A DNA stretch of 26,233 nt, taken from NCBI GenBank assembly GCA_964346535.1, contig CAYFUN010000018.1:1-26233 (forward strand). Direction: 5' to 3'. The DNA comes from Neofamilia sp964346535. Lineage in GTDB: Bacteria; Bacillota; Clostridia; Tissierellales; Peptoniphilaceae. A model generated the notes under the pieces. The model made no database searches. It had not been told where the DNA came from and saw only the letters and a program-made list of their open reading frames with translations. The first letter of the stretch is position 1. Every line of letters begins with the position of its first letter. Made by a program: the position numbers and the translations under genes. This document shows positions 1-8,296 of this stretch, piece by piece.

Positions 1-99
1 TTAGACGGCGGAGCATCATCAGCCTTGTACTTTAATGGAAAGATATTAACAAATCCTGGTAGAAAAATGTCTACACTTTTATTAATTTACGAAAACTAA
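1..99 (+). CDS. C-terminal fragment of a phosphodiester glycosidase (NAGPA) domain protein
   Basis: Only the last 32 codons are in the window; the gene runs off the left edge. The reading frame opens with LDGGASSALYFNGK and ends LLLIYEN before TAA at 97-99. LDGG(A/G)SS, followed about ten residues later by N-P-G-R-x-M/V and a hydrophobic ending, is the C-terminal signature of the NAGPA / DUF2233 family (phosphodiester glycosidases that cleave alpha-N-acetylglucosamine phosphodiesters; bacterial members are often tied to exopolysaccharide). The next gene, on the opposite strand, carries the same domain with LDGGGSTTM. The assignment rests on this short tail only, so the length, localisation and any extra domains are unknown. 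Confidence 0.6.
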   Translation, partial: LDGGASSALYFNGKILTNPGRKMSTLLLIYEN

Positions 100-111
100 A
101 TATTTCAATAA

Positions 112-156
112 AAAAACTGCAGGGCAGACGATTTTGTCTCCTTGCAGTTTTTCTTT
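112..156. terminator. bidirectional intrinsic terminator between convergent genes
   Basis: The AAAAACTGCA arm at about 112-122 pairs with TGCAGTTTTT at about 143-152. The pairing continues inward through GG/CC and AGAC/GTCT with one bulged C, around the loop GATTTT. A-rich and T-rich flanks make it usable from both strands. It separates the fragment ending at 99 from the convergent gene ending at 156. Confidence 0.8.
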
Positions 157-2837
157 TAAAATCTTTTTAATATATAGGCCATATTGGTGTCTGTAATAAA
201 TATATCTAAGCTAGCTGGGTCAGCTGGATTTAAAGTAACTTTTCTATAGCCATTAGCTAGACTTACTCTTGTTGATGAGCCAGGAAGGATTATAAAAATA
301 TTTTTTCCAGCCTTGACTCCTTGGTCAATTTTTTCAAAGAAATATTCTTTTTCTTTAGAGCCAGAAAGATTTTCTGGGTCAATATTCATAGTTATAAGAA
401 TATTTTTTACACTATCATCTGCCATTAAATTTTTAAAGGCTATAAGCTGGTCAGCGTTTTTTGAACGAAGGCCATTTTTATTGGCTTCTAAGTTTATTAA
501 AGCTATGTTTTTTAACTTTTTAAGCTCATATCCATTTTTATTTTCACTAGCAAAAGTAGACTTTACAGGATTTAGCCTTCCATCTTTATAGGTGAAGGCT
601 TGGTCTCTATTTTGTAAATAACTAGAGATATCGCCGCTATTAGTTGAGCCTATTGAAAGTCTAGTTGGACTTCCTTCTTTGATTTCATAAATGCTTGGAT
701 CAATTAGCTTTGAAGACTCTTTTGCTAGGTCAAAGTTTAATACTGGCTTTATTAAAGCCCTTGGGTCAGAAAACTTTATCTTAGATTGGATAACTTTATT
801 TTCTTTTAGACTCACTTCAAGTCTTTGTAAATAAATATTTCCACTTAGGCCCTTAGGGATATTGGCTTCTACATACTTCCAGTCTTCAAAGGAAATTTTG
901 CTAACAATGTCTGCACTTATAGTCTTACCATTGTCGTCTACAAAAACTCCTTGGAGTTTGGCTCCTTTGCCATCGCCTTTGATCCAAAGTCCAAGACCTG
1001 AAGCAGAGCCTAAAGAAATTTTTTCATCAAAGTTTATGCCAGCAACTTGGACGTCCTTGTGGTTGGCGAAATTATAATTTAAGGCCAGGGAAGGAAGGTC
1101 GTTTTTTCCTTCTTCATCTGTGGCTATGGATCCAGCAATAAGACTTTTGTCTGCCATAGATTGGTAAAAAGACTTGCCATCTATATTTGCAAAAGCTTCT
1201 AGAGAAATTTTTTCTGCAGATACAGAAACAGGAATAATTCTCTTTAGGCCATTGTAGGATGCTGTTATTGTTCCTGAGCCAAGACCTTCAGCCTTTGCTG
1301 TAAATTTATTGCCTTCCATGATACCAATTTCTGAACTGGCTTCAAAGGTCACCATTGACGCTGGGATTTTTTTCTTGTAGCCTCTGTCGTCAAGACCATA
1401 AATTGTTTCGAATATGTGGGTCTTGCCATTTTCAACTTGCAGGTAATCTACGTCTAGGGAAAATTCTTTTAGGTCAGAGTGGAAAAAGACATCAGCTGAA
1501 CCACTAAGGCCTTTATAAGATGCAGTAATTTTTCCAAAACCTTTTTTATTTACAGTAATGTTATTTCCGTTAAAGGACCCATTGTCTGAAGACAAAACAA
1601 TTTCAGTTGGATCAACTGGAAGTCTATTGTGATTTTTGTCAAAAACTTTTACGTCTACTGGATAAGAAAAACCAGCAAACATATTTTTGTCAGATGGGTT
1701 GACTGTAAGATAAGATGCTTCTTCTACTGGGGCACTTGTCTTGATGCCAACTCCAGATACTATTGGTCTTTCTTTACCATCAGATGGGGTGTTTTTTAGT
1801 GTAACTGAAGAGTCTCCAGAATATTTTATGGCCATAGTTGTTGAGCCACCGCCGTCTAAGTTTAAGGCTGTAACAATTCCGAGAGACCTTAAAAATTCTG
1901 CAAATTCTTTTTCTCCCATACCTATAGAAGAATTATTTCTTCCATCTACAGTTACTAGATAGATGACTTTATTATTTTTATCTGTACCAATAGCAGTTCT
2001 TGGTGCCCTTGCATTAGAAAGTTTTTCTGCTATTTGGCCATTTTTAATTAGGACATTACCTCCGCCAATGGCGAATTTTAAATTTTTATAAGATCCGTAG
2101 TCAATGCTAACAGGATCTCCAATGTTAAATTTATTTAATGAATCTCCAACTTGAGTAAGGACTATAGTTCCTGGAAGAATATCAAAAGGATTGCCGCCAA
2201 CTCTTTTATCAATTACCTTGCCATTTGCTATTAATAGTTCAACGTTATTCGCTCCAAGATTTTTTCCTGGAGAAGTAGGTCCCCAGTTTTCATCTAGGAT
2301 AGTTAGAATCTTATAAGGCCTTGAAAGTTTATTAAGGGCATGGACATCAAAGACTTGATTGTTAATTGTAACTTTAATGTCGTTATTTAAAGAGCCAACT
2401 CCAGCCTTTCCTTCCTTGTTAATATAGAAAGAGTTTCTGGAAAAGGCTGCTTCAGGTGTTGAAAGAATAGGGCTGCCGTCATTTACTAAAGATCCTAGGG
2501 CCATAGGAAATTTTGTAACTTCAAAAAAGTCTCCATTTATTCCAGCAACAGCATCACTTGTTTCTACCATTCTTGTTAGGATTTCTCTTTTAGAAACTCC
2601 TTCTTTGGCAAAAAGAGGAATTAGCGCTGAGTAGGGATTAGACGAATCAAGTTTTAGCACGTCAATGTCAATAAAGCCCTTGTCAGTAAAGCGGTCAATT
2701 TTAACGTGTTCAACTCCGCTAGCAATGTTCATTCTCTCTTTTCTATCTTCAATTACTTTTGCCGAGGCCCTTGGTCCTTTTAATAAAAAGGCACAAGCTG
2801 CCAAGAGGCAAAAGGCTTTTTTTATATTTTTGTTCAT
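156..2837 (-). CDS. secreted phosphodiester glycosidase (NAGPA domain) with Ig-like repeats
   Basis: An 893-aa protein if started at the ATG ending at 2837. This start has GGAGG at 2843-2847 five bases upstream; a longer reading begins inside the Shine-Dalgarno site and is unlikely. Residues 1-26 look like a signal peptide (MNKN-IKK, then a hydrophobic stretch, then RASA-KV). Roughly residues 85-370 are a NAGPA/DUF2233 domain, with AGINGDFFE, a GTDKNNKVIYLVTVDGR strand and LDGGGSTTM near 330. About 380-540 looks like two bacterial Ig-like segments (LTVNPSDKNMFAG..., repeated SGSADV / SGTITASYNGLK). A beta-rich segment of about 150 residues and a C-terminal alpha/beta part (KNILITMNIDPEN, GKNIFIILPGSST) follow and are not assigned. 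Likely role: extracellular cleavage of a sugar-phosphodiester in wall or capsule polymers; the substrate is unknown. There is no sorting signal or transmembrane tail, so attachment to the surface, if any, is not evident. Confidence 0.75.
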   Translation of the reverse strand: MNKNIKKAFCLLAACAFLLKGPRASAKVIEDRKERMNIASGVEHVKIDRFTDKGFIDIDVLKLDSSNPYSALIPLFAKEGVSKREILTRMVETSDAVAGINGDFFEVTKFPMALGSLVNDGSPILSTPEAAFSRNSFYINKEGKAGVGSLNNDIKVTINNQVFDVHALNKLSRPYKILTILDENWGPTSPGKNLGANNVELLIANGKVIDKRVGGNPFDILPGTIVLTQVGDSLNKFNIGDPVSIDYGSYKNLKFAIGGGNVLIKNGQIAEKLSNARAPRTAIGTDKNNKVIYLVTVDGRNNSSIGMGEKEFAEFLRSLGIVTALNLDGGGSTTMAIKYSGDSSVTLKNTPSDGKERPIVSGVGIKTSAPVEEASYLTVNPSDKNMFAGFSYPVDVKVFDKNHNRLPVDPTEIVLSSDNGSFNGNNITVNKKGFGKITASYKGLSGSADVFFHSDLKEFSLDVDYLQVENGKTHIFETIYGLDDRGYKKKIPASMVTFEASSEIGIMEGNKFTAKAEGLGSGTITASYNGLKRIIPVSVSAEKISLEAFANIDGKSFYQSMADKSLIAGSIATDEEGKNDLPSLALNYNFANHKDVQVAGINFDEKISLGSASGLGLWIKGDGKGAKLQGVFVDDNGKTISADIVSKISFEDWKYVEANIPKGLSGNIYLQRLEVSLKENKVIQSKIKFSDPRALIKPVLNFDLAKESSKLIDPSIYEIKEGSPTRLSIGSTNSGDISSYLQNRDQAFTYKDGRLNPVKSTFASENKNGYELKKLKNIALINLEANKNGLRSKNADQLIAFKNLMADDSVKNILITMNIDPENLSGSKEKEYFFEKIDQGVKAGKNIFIILPGSSTRVSLANGYRKVTLNPADPASLDIFITDTNMAYILKRF

Positions 2838-2909
2838 ATTAACCTCCAATGTATTAATTATAGGACAAAGTGTTGATTTTGTTGGTTACAGCCTTGTTAC
2901 ATTTGAACT

Positions 2910-2937
2910 TTGAAATTATGAAAATTTATATTATAAT
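2910..2937 (+). promoter_or_regulatory. sigma-A-type promoter for the tsa operon
   Basis: TTGAAA at 2910-2915 and TATAAT at 2932-2937 are separated by 16 bases, 16 bases before the tsaE ATG. A good match to the vegetative consensus; no experimental support. Confidence 0.6.
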
Positions 2938-2953
2938 AGCAAATGAGGTAGAT

Positions 2954-3406
2954 ATGAAAACACTAATAATTAATTCCTTAGACCAAATGAAAATTTTAGG
3001 CAATAAAATTGGAAAGGCTCTAAAGGGCGGCGAGACCCTTTGTCTGTCAGGAGACCTAGGAGCAGGCAAAACTCATTTGACCAAGTTTATTGGCCAGGGC
3101 ATGGGCATAGAAGATTATATAACTAGCCCAAGTTTTGCAATTTTAAATATTTATTATGGAAAAATAAATTTAAACCACTTTGACTCCTACAGACTTGAAG
3201 GAGACATTGATTTTGATGACCTTGGCTTTGATGATTATTTATTTTCGGATGACGTCAACATAGTTGAGTGGCCAGAAAAAATGGAAAACATTTTGCCTAA
3301 GGACAGGTTAACTATAAAAATAGAAAAAATTTCCGACACAGGAAGAAAATTAATTTTTACTACAAACAACGCAGACAAGTACAAGCACATTTTGGAGATA
3401 CTATAA
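2954..3406 (+). CDS. tsaE: tRNA threonylcarbamoyladenosine biosynthesis ATPase TsaE
   Basis: A 150-aa protein started at the ATG at 2954, preceded by GAGGT; an upstream in-frame extension to 2870 has no ribosome site and would cover the promoter. TsaE is the P-loop ATPase that works with TsaB and TsaD to place threonylcarbamoyl on A37 of ANN-decoding tRNAs (t6A). Visible family motifs: Walker A GDLGAGKT at residues 33-40, then TSPSFAILNIY, FDSYRLEGD and the VNIVEWPE strand, in the family's usual order and spacing. Length is typical (about 150 aa). The stop overlaps the tsaB start by one base (TAATG), so the two are translationally coupled. B. subtilis equivalent: ydiB. Confidence 0.95.
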   Translation: MKTLIINSLDQMKILGNKIGKALKGGETLCLSGDLGAGKTHLTKFIGQGMGIEDYITSPSFAILNIYYGKINLNHFDSYRLEGDIDFDDLGFDDYLFSDDVNIVEWPEKMENILPKDRLTIKIEKISDTGRKLIFTTNNADKYKHILEIL

Positions 3407-4092
3407 TGAGAATTTTAGGAATAGATACATCAACAAGGACTATGTCCATTGGCCTAATTGAAGATGATAAAATTTTAGGAGAAATAAATTTCTTCTCTAA
3501 TATGGACCATTCAGAAAGACTTATTGCAAATATTTCTTTCTTGTTAAAGTCAAACAATCTTACAATTAAAGACTTAGACCTAATTGGAGTGGCAGTTGGA
3601 CCAGGATCTTTTACAGGCATTAGAATTGGCCTTGCTACAGTTATGGGCCTATGTGAGTTTTCAAATATTCCAGTTGTGCCAGTTTCATCCTTAGAAGTCT
3701 TAGCTAGAAACTTTTCTTCATCAGAATATGTAGGCCTGGCAGTTGATGCAAAAAGAGACAGGGTCTATGGAGGAATTTATTCTTATAAAAATGGCCAGGC
3801 AGAAAAAATTGTTGAAGACCTTTATGACCTTAATGTATTTTTAGACTTGGCAGCTGCCTATGAAAATATAGTTATTGCTGGAGATATTAATGATCAAATA
3901 AAAGATAGGACTTCTCATAAGTTCATCTATGGTTATGATTCAAATTTAATTAACAGAGGGTCTAACCTTTGCTTTATAGCCAAGAGAGATTTTGAAAAGG
4001 GACTTGCTATTAGCCACAAGGACATTAAGGCAAATTATATGACCAGGTCTCAGGCACAAATAGACTTTGAAAAGAAAAATGCAGGCAAATAA
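3406..4092 (+). CDS. tsaB: tRNA threonylcarbamoyladenosine biosynthesis protein TsaB
   Basis: A 228-aa ASKHA-fold protein, the non-catalytic partner that dimerises with TsaD in the bacterial t6A synthase. It opens with MRILGIDTSTRTMSIGL (phosphate-loop-like beginning) and has the TsaB hallmark GPGSFTGIRIG at residues 65-75, followed by SSLEVLARNF and AVDAKRDRVYGGIY. The C-terminal half is divergent, as is usual in the family, and length is normal. The ATG overlaps the tsaE stop by one base, and the 3' end overlaps rimI by 14 bases. It is the second gene of the t6A operon; the B. subtilis counterpart is ydiC. Confidence 0.94.
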   Translation: MRILGIDTSTRTMSIGLIEDDKILGEINFFSNMDHSERLIANISFLLKSNNLTIKDLDLIGVAVGPGSFTGIRIGLATVMGLCEFSNIPVVPVSSLEVLARNFSSSEYVGLAVDAKRDRVYGGIYSYKNGQAEKIVEDLYDLNVFLDLAAAYENIVIAGDINDQIKDRTSHKFIYGYDSNLINRGSNLCFIAKRDFEKGLAISHKDIKANYMTRSQAQIDFEKKNAGK

Positions 4093-4537
4093 TTATATAA
4101 TAAGAAAGGCAGATTTTTCTGACCTGCCAGCTATTTATGAAATAGAAAAAAATCAAGAAGATGCTTGGACCTATAAAATTTTAGAAGACGACTTTGTAGG
4201 CAACCAGTTTAGTCTTTACTTAGTTTTAGAAGACCAAGACCAGGTAATTGGTTTTCTTGTTCTAATGGATATAGCTGGAGAAATTCATATTAATAACATT
4301 GCAGTTAAAGAAGCTTATAGGAGGCAAGGGCTAGGTGAGAGATTACTTACTTATGGAATGAACTCTTATAATAAAGAAGATCTTTTTGGCTACACCCTTG
4401 AAGTTAGAGAAGACAATGTTCAGGCCATAGGTCTTTATGAAAAGCTTGGCTTTGTTAAAGTTGGAATGAGAAAGAATTATTATAAAAATAATAAAAACGC
4501 TATAATAATGTGGAAATTTTTAAAGGAGAACCAATGA
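4079..4537 (+). CDS. rimI: ribosomal protein S18-alanine N-acetyltransferase RimI
   Basis: A 152-aa GNAT acetyltransferase. I chose the ATG at 4079; an in-frame TTG at 4067 would add four residues and has no better ribosome site. The acetyl-CoA loop is visible as EAYRRQGLGERLL (RRQGLG at residues 81-86), preceded by the beta-4 strand INNIAV and followed by TLEVREDNVQAIGLYEKLGF, the classic RimI C-terminal signature. RimI acetylates the N-terminal alanine of S18 in E. coli; whether S18 is the substrate here is unproven, since rpsR in this window encodes MGRRF... rather than an M-A start. Its place between tsaB and tsaD is the usual Firmicutes arrangement. The stop overlaps the tsaD ATG (ATGA). 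Confidence 0.88.
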   Translation: MQANNYIIRKADFSDLPAIYEIEKNQEDAWTYKILEDDFVGNQFSLYLVLEDQDQVIGFLVLMDIAGEIHINNIAVKEAYRRQGLGERLLTYGMNSYNKEDLFGYTLEVREDNVQAIGLYEKLGFVKVGMRKNYYKNNKNAIIMWKFLKENQ

Positions 4538-5529
4538 TAGTTTTAGGTATAGAATCATCTTGTGATGAAACTGCTGCTGCCATAGTCAAAGACGGCAGGC
4601 AAATTTGTTCAAATATTATTTCATCACAAATTGATATTCACAAAAAATATGGAGGGGTAGTTCCTGAAGTTGCTTCAAGAAAACATATTGAAATGATTTC
4701 TTATGTAGTTGAAGAGGCTTTAAGGGAAGCTAAAATAGATATTTCAGACGTAGACCTAGTTGCTGCAACAAGAGGACCAGGATTAATTGGGTCACTTTTA
4801 GTAGGCCTTTCTTATGCTAAGGCCTTGGCTTTTGCTAACGACATAGACTTTGTTGGAGTCAACCACATGGAAGGCCACATAGCAGCCAACTATTTAGATT
4901 CAGATTTAAATCCACCATTTTTATCTCTAGTCGTATCTGGCGGCCACACATATTTGATTCATGTTAAGGACTATACATCCTATGATGTTATTGGACGAAC
5001 TAGAGACGACGCAGCAGGAGAAGCCTATGACAAAATCGCCAGAACTCTTGGCCTAGGTTATCCAGGTGGACCGAAAATCGACAAGCTGGCAAAAGTAGGT
5101 CAGGCAACCATAGACCTTCCAAGAGTAATGCTCAAAGAAGACCACTACGATTTTTCTTTTTCTGGTTTAAAGACAGCAGTTTTAAATTATATTAACTCCC
5201 AACAAATGAAGGGCGAAGAAATTGTTGCAGAAGATTTAGCCAGGTCCTTTCAAGATTCAGTTTTAGATGTCCTAGTTGGAAAGACAATGCGACTAGCTAG
5301 AGAGTTAGATATTAAAACTATTGCAGTTTCAGGTGGGGTCTCTGCCAACGATGGCCTAAGAAGTAGGTTTGCCGACCTTGAAAGGGAAGAGGGAATTAAG
5401 GCCTATTTCCCATCAAAGATTTTATCAACTGACAATGCAGCTATGATTGCAGCAGCTGGTTATAATCAATATAAGAGCCAAGGGCCAAGTGATTTTTCTA
5501 TAAAGGCTGTTGCAAATTTAGGCTTATAA
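4534..5529 (+). CDS. tsaD: tRNA N6-adenosine threonylcarbamoyltransferase TsaD
   Basis: A 331-aa catalytic subunit of t6A synthase (Kae1/YgjD/Gcp family), transferring threonylcarbamoyl from TC-AMP to A37 of tRNA. It starts at the ATG at 4534, overlapping the rimI stop as ATGA with AAAGGAG upstream; a GTG at 4510 would lie in front of that site. The metal-binding HMEGH motif has His111 and His115, with the third ligand Asp300 in LSTDNAAMIA. Further family blocks are LGIESSCDETAAAIV, GGVVPEVASRKH, ATRGPGLIGSLLVG, SGGHT, DDAAGEAYDK and SGGVSAN. Length is normal (about 330-340 aa). It is the last gene of the operon and a perfect 13-bp terminator follows 12 bases later. Confidence 0.97.
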   Translation: MIVLGIESSCDETAAAIVKDGRQICSNIISSQIDIHKKYGGVVPEVASRKHIEMISYVVEEALREAKIDISDVDLVAATRGPGLIGSLLVGLSYAKALAFANDIDFVGVNHMEGHIAANYLDSDLNPPFLSLVVSGGHTYLIHVKDYTSYDVIGRTRDDAAGEAYDKIARTLGLGYPGGPKIDKLAKVGQATIDLPRVMLKEDHYDFSFSGLKTAVLNYINSQQMKGEEIVAEDLARSFQDSVLDVLVGKTMRLARELDIKTIAVSGGVSANDGLRSRFADLEREEGIKAYFPSKILSTDNAAMIAAAGYNQYKSQGPSDFSIKAVANLGL

Positions 5530-5541
5530 ATTTTAGACATG

Positions 5542-5572
5542 AAAAAAGTGACTTAGTGCAAGTCACTTTTTT
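5542..5572. terminator. bidirectional intrinsic terminator (tsaD / ABC-F)
   Basis: A perfect 13-bp inverted repeat, AAAAAAGTGACTT (5542-5554) and AAGTCACTTTTTT (5560-5572), around the 5-base loop AGTGC. The A and T tracts serve both strands. It ends both the tsa operon and the convergent ABC-F gene whose stop is at 5578. Confidence 0.92.
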
Positions 5573-5577
5573 AATAC

Positions 5578-7482
5578 TTATTCTTCAGCGTATTCCATCC
5601 ATTTATCATAAGTTTCTTCTAAGGCCTTTGTCAGTTCTTGTCTTTTTTGACTTAAGGCTAGGACATTTTCATAGTCAGCTGCAACTTCAGGATTTGAAAG
5701 CTCTAAATCAATATCTTCAATTTGTTTTTCTAAAGATTCAATTTCACTTTCTAGACCTTCAATTTTTTTCCTCTGCTTTTGCCTTTGGTTAATTTTTCTT
5801 CGCTCTTCTTTTTGCAAGGCCTTTCTTTGAGTTTGGGTCATTTCTTCTTGGTCTTCATCTTCACTTTCTAGGCTAAGTTTCTTTTCTACATAATAAGAGT
5901 AGTTGCCTAGATATTCGTCAATGCCATCATTTTTCATTTCCCAAACCTTGTTGGCAAAGTTATTTAAAAAATACCTGTCGTGAGAAATTGCAATGACTGT
6001 GCCTTCATAATTTTTTAGAGCGTCTTCTAAGATTTCTTTTGAATCAATGTCCAGGTGGTTGGTCGGCTCGTCCATTAAAAGAACATTTGAGTCAGAGAGC
6101 ATTAATTTCAAAAGGGAGACTCTGGCCTTTTCTCCACCAGACAAATCTTCTATTTCTTTAAAAACATCGTCTCCAATAAACATCATCTTAGCAAGATAAG
6201 ACCTGATTTCAAAATGAGTCAGACTTGGATAGGAATCCCAAATTTCATCTATAATTGTATTAGTAGGAGTCAGATGGTCCATTTCTTGGTCAAAGTAGCC
6301 GATAAAAACATCTGTACCGACTTTTAATTCTCCAGAAGAAAGATTAGTCTCTCCCATTATTATTTTAAAAAGAGTAGACTTGCCAACTCCATTTTCTCCA
6401 ACAATGCCAATTCTATCTCCATTAAAGACCTTAAAGTTTATATGAGAAAAAATTTCTCTATCTCCATAAGTCTTAGCCAAATCTTCGCCGATAAAGATGT
6501 CGTTGCCAGCCTTAATGTTAGTTTGAAATTTTATTCTAGCTGTGTTTTTTAAATAAATAGGATCAACTGGCTCAAGTGACTCTAATCTTTTTAACCTAGA
6601 TTTGCCTTGCTTAATGGCCTTGGCACCAGCTCCGTGCAAAAACCTTTCGACAATTTTACTTTCTCTAGCAAACTCTCTTTGCTGGTTTTCATATTGTTTT
6701 TTTCTAACTTCAAGTTCTTTTTTTCTAATTTTTTGAAAGTTAGTATAAGATCCCTTATAAGTTGTCAGCCTGTGATTTTCTAATAAAAATATTTTATTGA
6801 CAACATTGTCTAGAAAAAATCTATCGTGAGAGACAACAATAAAAGATCCCTTGTAGTCTCTTAAAAAAGCTTCCAGCCAGGCAATTGATTTTATATCAAG
6901 ATGGTTGGTAGGTTCATCTAAAAACATAAAATCAGGATTTGCTAGTAGAAGTTTTGCTAAATTGACTCTAGACTTTTGTCCACCAGAAAGATTATTAACA
7001 ACTTTAGACAAGTCTTCGTCAGCAAAGCCTAAGCCTTTAAGGACACCCTTAATTCTAGAATCAACTTCTGGACCCTTTAAATTATTAAATCTCTCTAGAA
7101 GTTTTAAATGGTCGTTTAAAAGTCTGTCTAATTCTTCACTAGCCTCGGTAAACTTAGAAATTTCTCCTTCAATTTCCTTTATTTTGTCTTCAAGTTCAAA
7201 GACCTCATCGAAGATTGTTAAGCACTCATCGTAAATAGATTTGTCTGAAGAAATTTTTGTATACTGTTTTAAATATTTAGGCTGGGCATCTTTTTGATAA
7301 AAAATTTCGCCGCTGTCATAAGAAAGGTCTCCAGCTAAAATATTTAGAAGAGTAGTTTTGCCTGAGCCATTTTGCCCAATTAGACCGATTTTATCTCTTT
7401 CTTCTACATGAAAATTTATGTCAGTAAGTATTGGATTTATTATAAATTCTTTATTTAGATTTTTAACACTAAGTATAGCCAT
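5578..7482 (-). CDS. ABC-F family ATPase (YdiF-like, ribosome-associated)
   Basis: A 634-aa soluble protein with two ABC domains and no membrane segments. It starts at the ATG ending at 7482, which follows GAGGAGGTAACG; an upstream extension to 7569 would run through the promoter region. First cassette: Walker A GQNGSGKT at residues 36-43, signature LSGGQKSR near 165, Walker B FMFLDEPTNHLD near 186. A charged linker (about 240-310) corresponds to the P-site tRNA interaction motif of ABC-F proteins. Second cassette: GENGVGKST near 362, LSGGEKARV near 447, VLLMDEPTNHLD near 467. The last 80 residues form a lysine/glutamate-rich coiled coil like the Uup C-terminal domain. The family acts on translating ribosomes. 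The neighbourhood (beside tsaD, divergent from rex) points to B. subtilis YdiF; nothing singles it out as an antibiotic-resistance type. Confidence 0.92.
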   Translation of the reverse strand: MAILSVKNLNKEFIINPILTDINFHVEERDKIGLIGQNGSGKTTLLNILAGDLSYDSGEIFYQKDAQPKYLKQYTKISSDKSIYDECLTIFDEVFELEDKIKEIEGEISKFTEASEELDRLLNDHLKLLERFNNLKGPEVDSRIKGVLKGLGFADEDLSKVVNNLSGGQKSRVNLAKLLLANPDFMFLDEPTNHLDIKSIAWLEAFLRDYKGSFIVVSHDRFFLDNVVNKIFLLENHRLTTYKGSYTNFQKIRKKELEVRKKQYENQQREFARESKIVERFLHGAGAKAIKQGKSRLKRLESLEPVDPIYLKNTARIKFQTNIKAGNDIFIGEDLAKTYGDREIFSHINFKVFNGDRIGIVGENGVGKSTLFKIIMGETNLSSGELKVGTDVFIGYFDQEMDHLTPTNTIIDEIWDSYPSLTHFEIRSYLAKMMFIGDDVFKEIEDLSGGEKARVSLLKLMLSDSNVLLMDEPTNHLDIDSKEILEDALKNYEGTVIAISHDRYFLNNFANKVWEMKNDGIDEYLGNYSYYVEKKLSLESEDEDQEEMTQTQRKALQKEERRKINQRQKQRKKIEGLESEIESLEKQIEDIDLELSNPEVAADYENVLALSQKRQELTKALEETYDKWMEYAEE

Positions 7483-7547
7483 CGTTACCTCCTCATACAT
7501 TTTACAATATTTCACCCTTAAGTAAAAGTCCCTAGATAGATAAAAAT

Positions 7548-7576
7548 TTGACTTAGTGGGACCAATCATATAAAAT
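7548..7576 (+). promoter_or_regulatory. promoter for rex
   Basis: TTGACT at 7548-7553, a 17-base spacer and TAAAAT at 7571-7576, about 40 bases before the rex ATG. I found no TTGTTAA-N4-TTAACAA-like Rex operator in the 7483-7614 divergent intergenic region. Confidence 0.65.
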
Positions 7577-7614
7577 ATCTATAGGAAAGTTAATTTAAGA
7601 AGGGGAGTAAGTAA

Positions 7615-8241
7615 ATGGCAGACAAAAAAATTTCAATAGCAGTAATTAGAAGACTACCAAAATATTACAGGTACTTAGAAGAATTAGAGGCCCAAGGTGT
7701 TAAGGGCGTTTCCTCACAAGAACTAAGTGAACTAACAGGCTTTACTGCTTCACAAATTAGACAAGACTTTAATAACTTTGGCGGTTTTGGCCAACAAGGT
7801 TTTGGTTATAATGTAAAAAGTTTGAAACAAGCTATTAGTGATATCCTAGGCCACGACCAAGTTAAAAATGCAGTTATGGTTGGTGCTGGTAATCTAGGAA
7901 AGACTATAGCCAAGTACAGCGGTTTTAAAGATTGTGGTCTAAACTTAATTGGAATATTTGATAGAAATCCAAATAACATAGGCCAAGAACTTGACGGCTT
8001 ACAAATTCAAGATGTAAAAAAAATTGAAGGCTTTTTAGAAAAGAAAAAAGTTGACATAGGAATAATAGTTGTAGACAAAGAATCAGCCCAAGATATTTGC
8101 GACATTTTTGTTAAGCATGGCCTAAAGGGAATTTGGAACTTTGCTCCAATTGATTTAGATGTGGATGAAGACATTTATGTAGAAAATGTAAGCTTTACAG
8201 AAAGTCTTTTAGTGCTATCATATTTCTTAAACAACAAGTAA
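7615..8241 (+). CDS. rex: redox-sensing transcriptional repressor Rex
   Basis: A 208-aa repressor that senses NADH/NAD+ and represses fermentation and anaerobic respiration genes when NADH is low. Residues 1-80 are the winged-helix domain, with the diagnostic RRLPKYYRYLEEL, SSQELSELTGFTASQIRQD and FGGFGQQGFGYNV blocks. The Rossmann domain follows with MVGAGNLGKTIA (GxGxxG at 90-95) and an acidic residue at the end of beta-2 (GIFDRNP), favouring NAD(H). Length matches the family (205-215 aa). The start at 7615 has AGGGGAG eight bases upstream. It is divergent from the ABC-F gene and followed by its own terminator. The same neighbourhood (tsa genes, ydiF, rex, groESL) occurs in B. subtilis. Confidence 0.97.
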   Translation: MADKKISIAVIRRLPKYYRYLEELEAQGVKGVSSQELSELTGFTASQIRQDFNNFGGFGQQGFGYNVKSLKQAISDILGHDQVKNAVMVGAGNLGKTIAKYSGFKDCGLNLIGIFDRNPNNIGQELDGLQIQDVKKIEGFLEKKKVDIGIIVVDKESAQDICDIFVKHGLKGIWNFAPIDLDVDEDIYVENVSFTESLLVLSYFLNNK

Positions 8242-8253
8242 GAAAAAATTATG

Positions 8254-8276
8254 GCGTCTTATATAGACGCTTTTTT
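8254..8276 (+). terminator. intrinsic terminator after rex
   Basis: GCGTCT (8254-8259), loop TATAT, AGACGC (8265-8270), then six T. It lies 13 bases after the rex stop and only 20 bases before the next start codon, leaving no room for a separate promoter downstream of it. Confidence 0.85.
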
Positions 8277-8296
8277 AAATTGAAAAGGAAAAAACT

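Noticed and set aside
313..591. Short open frames opposite the large genes (for example 313-591, 1741-1962, 10303-10665, 16196-16462)
   Set aside because: They lie fully antisense to strongly supported genes, lack ribosome sites and have low-complexity composition from the complementary codons.
156..2837. Lipoprotein reading of the NAGPA protein (LAAC at residues 12-15)
   Set aside because: The hydrophobic stretch before the Cys is too short and continues after it; the RASA-KV signal peptidase I site fits better.
2838..2849. Start of the NAGPA protein at 2849
   Set aside because: That ATG lies inside or in front of the Shine-Dalgarno GGAGG (2843-2847), which serves the ATG at 2837.
2870..2953. 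N-terminal extension of TsaE starting at 2870
   Set aside because: No ribosome site there, and it would cover the promoter; the ATG at 2954 has GAGGT and gives the normal family length.
7483..7614. Rex operator for autoregulation
   Set aside because: No TTGTTAA/TTGTGAA half-site pair with proper spacing is visible.
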